Positions 59,426 through 64,000 of a DNA stretch of 64,000 bases are shown piece by piece. Under the pieces are notes generated by a model that made no database searches, had not been told where the DNA came from, and saw nothing but the letters and a program-made list of their open reading frames with translations. Position numbers and translations under genes: made by a program. The stretch comes from Nonomuraea africana (lineage in GTDB: Bacteria; Actinomycetota; Actinomycetes; Streptosporangiales; Streptosporangiaceae), in contig NZ_JADBEF010000001.1 of the NCBI RefSeq assembly GCF_014873535.1, positions 6,138,001 to 6,202,000 of the forward strand, given 5' to 3'. Numbering within the stretch: the first letter of the stretch is position 1; every line of letters begins with the position of its first letter.

Positions 59426-61036
59426 TTGAAGCGCATCCTCCTCCCCGCTGGTGGTGCCGTTCTGGCCACCGGTCTGCTGGCTGCCGGCCTCGCCGGCACC
59501 GCCTCGGCCACCCCGGCCCCGACTGACGAGTACCTCGCCAAGAGCGCTCAGCAGGTCGCGGACATCATCGACTTCTGGACGAAGTCTGACAACGCTGCCC
59601 TGAAGTCGGCCACGGCCTACCACTGGGACTACAAGGAAGTTAAGAAGCTCGTCTCCAAGGGCGGCTACACCGCCGACACCAAGCCGGGTGTCGTCGCGCC
59701 CATCGGCGAGGAGAAGAAGGTCGCGGCCAAGGTTCACAACGTGAACATGCCGAAGACGATCGGTAAGGTCTTCTTCGAGGGCCGCGACGGCAAGCTGTAC
59801 TGGTGCTCCGGCACGTCGATCCAGAGCAACTACAAGAACCTGGTCGCGACCGCTGGTCACTGCGTGTACGACCTGGCTGCCAACAACGAGGTCGTTTCTC
59901 GTTGGGTCTTCGTCCCGGCTTACTTCCAGGGCAAGGCTCCTTACGGCATCTACGTCGGCAAGCAGGCCTTCACGCACTACGACTTCTCGATCTACGAGGA
60001 CTTCGACCGCGACTACGCGTTCGTCACCGTCTACAACGGCATCGGCGGCGGTGTTTCCAAGGCGAGCCAGGTCACCAAGGGCGAGTTCGACAAGCACGTC
60101 GGCCCGAAGTGGGTGGACGAGAAGGACATCACCGCTGCGGAGTACACCGCGGGCGTTGACAAGTACGGCGAGAACGGCCCGTTCAAGTCGAAGGCTGTCG
60201 ACCCCAAGGTCGAGACCGTCGCCAAGCCGGCCGATGTCAAGACCGCTGATGACGCCAAGAAGTACATGGACGCGGACGGCCACGAGGGCGTCAAGCTGAT
60301 CGGTGTCGAGGTCACCGCGGGTCAGTACAAGGCTGCCCCCGACGGCCTGGACAACAACGCCAAGTACGTCGGCATGACCGGCGACCCGCTGTCCATCAGC
60401 AAGGAAGAGTACGACCAGCTGTCCGCCGCCAAGGCTGACGGCAAGTTCCTCGGTGAGCTGACGGTCACCAAGGACGCGAACGGCAACGCCACCGCCTGGT
60501 TCAAGCAGCAGTTCTACATCAAGAAGTGGGTCAAGAGCACCGCTCAGACCCGCTACTGGGTGGAGACCTACTACGTCGCGGACGTCAAGTTCCTCGACAA
60601 CGGCCGCCTCGGCGACGTCGTCGGTGGCCAGGGCTTCGCGTACAACCAGCCCACCGGCAAGTACATCCGTACCTTCGGCTACCCCTACGCTGAGCACCCC
60701 GACGGCTCCAAGCCGTACACCGGTGTGACGCCGAAGTGGTGCTACGGCAAGACCAGCGCCAAGCTGGTTGGCTCCGCCGCCAAGAAGATCGAGGAGCACG
60801 TGGCGCTGAAGTGCCCCGTGACCCCCGGTTACGACGGTGGCCCGTGGCTGCTGAAGTACAGCAACGCCAAGCGCCTCGGTTACGTGAACGGTGTCACCAG
60901 CACCTTCAACGACCAGGACGGCAACGACAGGATCGACTACATCTCCAGCGCCTACTTCGACGGCGAGACCGCGACTGTCTACAAGGCTGCCGCGAACACC
61001 GCCTCGGGCGCGATGTTCCCGTTCCCCAAGCCGTAA
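59426..61036 (+). CDS. secreted trypsin-like pseudoprotease, paralogue 5 (Ser to Asp, with insert)
   Basis: 536 residues from TTG 59426 after AAGGAG. Signal peptide (AVLATGLLAAGLAGTASA), an IDFW helix, His145 (VATAGHCVYD), Asp196 (DRDYAFVTVY), Asp470 for Ser (TPGYDGGPWLL; GAC 60833-60835). The insert has four motif copies: VTKGEFDKH, ITAAEYTAG, VTAGQYKAA and ISKEEYDQL, and ends TRYWVETYYVAD. Its codons use more GCT, GGT and GTT than neighbouring genes, which may reflect high expression or a different history. Its C-terminus shares KIEEHVALKCPVTPGYDGGP exactly with paralogue 3. Confidence 0.85.
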   Translation: MKRILLPAGGAVLATGLLAAGLAGTASATPAPTDEYLAKSAQQVADIIDFWTKSDNAALKSATAYHWDYKEVKKLVSKGGYTADTKPGVVAPIGEEKKVAAKVHNVNMPKTIGKVFFEGRDGKLYWCSGTSIQSNYKNLVATAGHCVYDLAANNEVVSRWVFVPAYFQGKAPYGIYVGKQAFTHYDFSIYEDFDRDYAFVTVYNGIGGGVSKASQVTKGEFDKHVGPKWVDEKDITAAEYTAGVDKYGENGPFKSKAVDPKVETVAKPADVKTADDAKKYMDADGHEGVKLIGVEVTAGQYKAAPDGLDNNAKYVGMTGDPLSISKEEYDQLSAAKADGKFLGELTVTKDANGNATAWFKQQFYIKKWVKSTAQTRYWVETYYVADVKFLDNGRLGDVVGGQGFAYNQPTGKYIRTFGYPYAEHPDGSKPYTGVTPKWCYGKTSAKLVGSAAKKIEEHVALKCPVTPGYDGGPWLLKYSNAKRLGYVNGVTSTFNDQDGNDRIDYISSAYFDGETATVYKAAANTASGAMFPFPKP

Positions 61037-61085
61037 CACGCTTGATCTGAGCCGGGGGTCCAAACCTCAGCTCACCCTGTTTCAT

Positions 61086-61117
61086 CCGAAGGGCTCGGCT
61101 TCTGCCGGGCCCTTCGG
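61086..61117 (+). terminator. intrinsic terminator after paralogue 5
   Basis: CCGAAGGGCTCGGC / GCCGGGCCCTTCGG (one mismatch) with a TTCT loop, followed by CCTTTTCC, the best T-run of the window. Confidence 0.85.
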
Positions 61118-61168
61118 CCTTTTCCGGGTGAACCCCAAGACCTGGAGCAAACCCTCAGGAAAGATCCC

Positions 61169-61198
61169 TTACGGGAGTGACAAGAGGGTCGATAGGGT
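61169..61198 (+). promoter_or_regulatory. promoter of paralogue 6
   Basis: TTACGG and TAGGGT with an 18-bp spacer, the same geometry as the promoters of paralogues 3-5. The start codon is only 38 bp away. I see no TGTGA-N6-TCACA in the 199-bp spacer. Confidence 0.45.
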
Positions 61199-61235
61199 CT
61201 CAACACGCCCTCTGTTAACTTTGTGGAGTCCCCCG

Positions 61236-62777
61236 TTGAAGCGCCTGCTCATCCCCCTTGCTGCGGCAGGTCTGACCGCCGCCGCACTCGCCGCACCCGC
61301 TACGGCCGCACCCACCTGGGTCACCGACCCGCTCGCTCCCAAGCCCGTTGATGCCTACAGCACCGCCCTGTTCTGGCTGGACGCCAACGGCGCCGCGCTG
61401 AAGAAGGCCACGCAGTACCACTGGGACTCCAAGGACGTCACCAAGCTGGTCAAGGTCAGCCCTAACGCCCCCGATGACGGCAAGCCCGGCGTCGTGGCCC
61501 CCATCGGCGCCGCCACGACCGGTGGCAAGGTGAAGAACGTCAACCTGCCCAAGACCATCGGCAAGGTCTTCTTCATCGACCGCAAGGGCGAGTACCGCTG
61601 GTGCTCGGCCACCTCCATCCAGTCGAGGCACCGCAACCTCGTCGCCACCGCCGGACACTGCGTCTACGAGCAGGGCCGCGACGTCTTCGCCAAGTGGGTC
61701 TTCGTTCCTGGCTACTACCAGGGCAAGGCGCCCTTCGGCGTCTTCTCCGGCGCCTACGCCTTCACCACCTACGACCTTGACACCTACGACGACTACGACG
61801 GCGACTTCGCCTTCGTCGCCGTCCACAACGGCTTCGCCCTGACGGAGAGCCGCGAGGTCACCAAGGGCGAGTTCTCCGCCTGGGCCGGCGACAAGTGGGT
61901 CCAGCAAGAGGAGATCAAGGAAGCGGAGTACAAGACCGGCTTCGAGAAGTACGGCGCCGCCGGGCCGTACTGGTCAAAGGACTTCGACGTCACCCCTGAG
62001 AAGGTCGGCCACGACTACAAGGGCGAGAAGACCCTCACCAAGGTCGAAGTGACCGAGAAGGAGTACGGCGACGCCGCCCCGAGCACCGCGACCAACGTCA
62101 ACGGCGAGCAGTACGAGAAGATCGGCCCGACGCCCATCAGCAAGGAGGAGTACCAGAAGCTGACGGCGCTCAAGGCCGACGGGAAGTTCCCCGGCATGCT
62201 CCACGCCGACTCCAGCAACGGTGCCGAGATCGCCTGGTACGAGACCCGCTACTACACCAAGCAGTGGGTGAAGTCGGGCAAGACCGTGCGGTACTTCCGC
62301 GACCACTACTTCATCGGCCTCGCGAAGGACACCGGCAAGCTCGGGGACGCCGTCGGTGGCCAGGGCATCGCGTGGAACCAGCCGACCGGCCAGCCCGTCT
62401 TCGTCTTCGGCTACCCCGCCGACGCGCACCCCGACGGCGACAATCCGTACACCGGTGTCACGCCCAAGTACTGCTACGGCAAGACGGGCACGAAGACCTA
62501 CCAGGTCAACACGTTCAGGGTGGAGACCCACCAGGTCCTGAAGTGCTCGCTGACCGGCGGCGCGGACGGCGGCCCGTGGCTGCTGAAGTACAGCAACAGC
62601 AAGCGCCTGGGCTACGTCAACGGCGTGACCAGCCTGTTCCACGACCAGGACGGCAACGACCGGGTGGACATGATCAGCTCGGCGTATTTCGACGGCGAGA
62701 CGGCTGACGTCTACAACAAGGCGCAGTACGCGGAGACCAAGGCCATCGTCGGCCCCAAGGGCGAGCTGCTGCAGTAG
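61236..62777 (+). CDS. secreted trypsin-like pseudoprotease, paralogue 6 (Ser to Asp, with insert)
   Basis: 513 residues from TTG 61236 (GGAG 8 bp upstream). Signal peptide (LIPLAAAGLTAAALAAPATA), an ALFW helix, His141 (VATAGHCVYE), Asp190 (DGDFAFVAVH), Asp444 for Ser (TGGADGGPWLL; GAC 62565-62567). The insert is more diverged: VTKGEFSAW, IKEAEYKTG, VTEKEYGDA, ISKEEYQKL, ending KTVRYFRDHYFIG. The framework (VGGQGIAWNQPTGQP, then KYSNSKRLGYVNGVTSLFHD) stays close. A strong terminator follows. Confidence 0.85.
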   Translation: MKRLLIPLAAAGLTAAALAAPATAAPTWVTDPLAPKPVDAYSTALFWLDANGAALKKATQYHWDSKDVTKLVKVSPNAPDDGKPGVVAPIGAATTGGKVKNVNLPKTIGKVFFIDRKGEYRWCSATSIQSRHRNLVATAGHCVYEQGRDVFAKWVFVPGYYQGKAPFGVFSGAYAFTTYDLDTYDDYDGDFAFVAVHNGFALTESREVTKGEFSAWAGDKWVQQEEIKEAEYKTGFEKYGAAGPYWSKDFDVTPEKVGHDYKGEKTLTKVEVTEKEYGDAAPSTATNVNGEQYEKIGPTPISKEEYQKLTALKADGKFPGMLHADSSNGAEIAWYETRYYTKQWVKSGKTVRYFRDHYFIGLAKDTGKLGDAVGGQGIAWNQPTGQPVFVFGYPADAHPDGDNPYTGVTPKYCYGKTGTKTYQVNTFRVETHQVLKCSLTGGADGGPWLLKYSNSKRLGYVNGVTSLFHDQDGNDRVDMISSAYFDGETADVYNKAQYAETKAIVGPKGELLQ

Positions 62778-62787
62778 AGGTATGTGG

Positions 62788-62816
62788 ACGGCCCGGCTCG
62801 TGACGAGCCGGGCCGT
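62788..62816 (+). terminator. terminator after paralogue 6
   Basis: ACGGCCCGGCTCG / CGAGCCGGGCCGT, a perfect 13-bp stem with a 3-base loop, 10 bp after the stop. Confidence 0.85.
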
Positions 62817-62845
62817 TCGTCTGTGCGAGAGGAGCGCTCTCTCCA

Positions 62846-62998
62846 TCTGAACGTATCCGAGTCGAGCTGATCGCCAGCGGGGACGTGTTGCCTCGTCGCT
62901 CCGAAGACCTTGGGGAGTTGCGTCCAACCGCTGACAGCCCGGATGAACCCACACTCTCGGAGATCCTCGGCATGATGCGCGATCAAGAGCGCACCTAA
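62846..62998 (+). pseudogene. possible antitoxin (Phd-like) C-terminal remnant
   Basis: An in-frame plus-strand segment without a start reads SERIRVELIASGDVLPRRSE, then EPTLSEILGMMRDQERT and TAA at 62996. I-A-S-G-x-V/I-x-P-R and a closing L-S-E-x-L-x-x-M-R-x-x-E-R are features of the C-terminus of Phd-type antitoxins. No N-terminal DNA-binding domain or toxin gene is present. Rest of the 243-bp spacer: the terminator of paralogue 6. Confidence 0.35.
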
Positions 62999-63020
62999 CA
63001 ACTGCTCCTCAAATACCGAG

Positions 63021-64000
63021 CTAGCCGGGAAACCGCGGACCAGGCCCGTAGCGCACGCCGCGCCCACCCTTCGCTTCACCGATCTTTTCCAGGATCTCGC
63101 GATCGCGCAGACTGTTGAGCAGGTCGCGAGCGGCATACACGTGGATGCCGAAGAGCCGCTGCAGGGTGCGATTGGTGACGAAGCCATACTCCCGCACATG
63201 ATCAACGATCTTCTGATCGATGCCGTCGATGGTGTGCCGGTGATAGCTCATAGCCCGCGACATCGCGGCCACCACCTCAGACTGGAGACGGTAGGAGGGA
63301 AATGCCTTGGCCGCCGTGCGCCTGGATGGTTCGATGAGGCGCTCGCCAGCCATGGAGGCAAGCACTTGCTGCGCTTCGACAGGAGGGCGTTGGATCAGCG
63401 TCCCGAGATGGGATGCGTCGATGCTCCGACGCCTTCTCAGATGCGAGAGGGCGAGGAGCACATTGACATCTCGTCCCACCCGCAGCGGCAACTCGTTGAC
63501 AAAGCGGACGAAGGCATCGTTTCCGATGCCACCGACCAGCGTTGCACGCACCATCGTTCCTGAGTCGTCAAAGGCCGGTGGCTCTTTGCCTATCCTCAGC
63601 ATCTCGCGATACGCACGGTCCACACCTTGTCCCGTGCGCTCCGCCAGTTGCAACACGGAGACCGTCTCGGTGAGAAGCCGGTTTCTTGGCGTGGAGGGAT
63701 GGGTCAGGATGTTCTCTGGCGTCACCCCCGAAACCAGCCCACCAGGGCTGACGACGATCAAGCGCTCAGGTGAGTGTTCGATGTCGACCGTGCCGCCCGT
63801 CTCATAGGAGCGGTGGATCAACGCATTGACGATCAGCTCTCGTAGCGCTTCGGCGGGATAGTCGGTGAGCTGAAGTTGCACGCCCCCAGCGATATTGAGT
63901 GGATGCACCTCCCGTCGCACCGCCACCGACTCGGTAAGCGCCTCAATAGCAGCGAGCAACGGGCGTGTGCCTCGCATCCTTCCGGTTGCTTCGCTGCCCA
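63021..64000 (-). CDS. ATP-binding (AlbA_2/RecG-like HATPase_c_4) regulator, 5' end outside window
   Basis: At least 326 codons; the frame is still open at the window edge, and the ATG at 63977 is probably internal because family members have a further N-terminal Schlafen AlbA_2 domain. ALRELIVNALIHRSY and VDIEHSPERLIVVSPGGLVSG are the GHKL-like ATP-binding motifs of HATPase_c_4, and LAERTGQGVDRAYREM follows. The C-terminal ~150 residues contain two winged-helix-like segments (RRSIDASHLGTLIQRPPVEA; VTNRTLQRLFGIHVYAARDL). Probably a transcription or nucleic-acid regulator. Confidence 0.85.
   Translation of the reverse strand, partial: GSEATGRMRGTRPLLAAIEALTESVAVRREVHPLNIAGGVQLQLTDYPAEALRELIVNALIHRSYETGGTVDIEHSPERLIVVSPGGLVSGVTPENILTHPSTPRNRLLTETVSVLQLAERTGQGVDRAYREMLRIGKEPPAFDDSGTMVRATLVGGIGNDAFVRFVNELPLRVGRDVNVLLALSHLRRRRSIDASHLGTLIQRPPVEAQQVLASMAGERLIEPSRRTAAKAFPSYRLQSEVVAAMSRAMSYHRHTIDGIDQKIVDHVREYGFVTNRTLQRLFGIHVYAARDLLNSLRDREILEKIGEAKGGRGVRYGPGPRFPG

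Noticed and set aside
45729..62777. CRISPR, tRNA, rRNA or phage structural genes as an explanation for repeats in this region
   Set aside because: The repeats are protein-coding paralogy; no short regularly spaced repeats, cloverleaf or phage gene order was seen.

Overview
This is a high-GC (about 70% by eye) actinomycete chromosome segment. GTG and TTG starts are frequent, stops and starts of neighbouring genes often overlap (ATGA, GTGA, TGATG), and several families are typical of sporulating actinobacteria: a DUF6104 small protein, a CU044_5270-type protein, a Kgd-type 2-oxoglutarate enzyme, an SSI-type protease inhibitor and many ECF sigma factors. A member of the Streptosporangiales is my best guess; that is inference from family content only. 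I saw no rRNA, tRNA, CRISPR array or intact insertion sequence.

Layout. 1-3.4 kb: SDR, guanidinium exporter (Gdx) and DUF2000 genes in one operon, then a DUF559 nuclease-like gene and a GDP-mannose 4,6-dehydratase on the minus strand. 3.6-8.4 kb: a compact set of glycosyltransferase, methyltransferase, prenyltransferase-like toroid, DUF1702 protein and a second methyltransferase. 8.4-10.2 kb: flavin/F420-type oxidoreductase, 3-Cys ferredoxin and zinc alcohol dehydrogenase. 10.3-13.6 kb: two ECF sigma systems with SnoaL, TfoX and membrane partners. 13.7-20.1 kb: a frameshifted subtilase, a TrmB/LuxR-like regulator, two SnoaL-fold proteins, an alpha/beta hydrolase and a DinB remnant. 20.1-28.1 kb: a sugar or polyol catabolic operon (ROK regulator, ABC transporter, Gfo/Idh/MocA dehydrogenase, isomerase) with a divergent Tat-exported isomerase-like protein. 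28.2-31.4 kb: SDR, DAPDH-like and metallo-hydrolase genes. 31.5-32.2 kb: a collapsed two-component system. 32.3-45.5 kb: tRNA-editing-like B3/B4 protein, kgd, an ECF sigma operon, DUF6104, DUF4097-PadR, an MpaB/DUF2236 oxygenase, a quinone-oxidoreductase-like enzyme and a thiolase homologue.

The most unusual region is 45.7-62.8 kb. It holds six secreted paralogues of one trypsin-like family, interleaved with an ECF42-DGPF-MFS block, an SSI-type protease inhibitor and a stretch of broken genes. The first two paralogues keep a complete His-Asp-Ser triad. The other four keep His and Asp but have Asp in place of the nucleophilic Ser (G-[YA]-D-G-G-P). Three of those four also carry an extra insert of roughly 150-180 residues with repeated [VI]-x-x-x-[EQ]-[YF] motifs. 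All four Asp-type genes start TTG-AAG-CGC and share a promoter layout; three have a perfect TGTGA-N6-TCACA palindrome about 225-290 bp upstream. This looks like a family that moved from protease to non-protease secreted protein and was placed under cAMP-receptor-type control.

A second network is suggested by a shared near-start operator, C-Y-A-G-A-R-N4-GTTC, in front of four lipid-type oxidoreductase, hydrolase or thiolase genes (8.4, 29.1, 31.4 and 45.5 kb). The 53-57 kb and 31.5 kb zones are rich in gene remnants and mark local decay.
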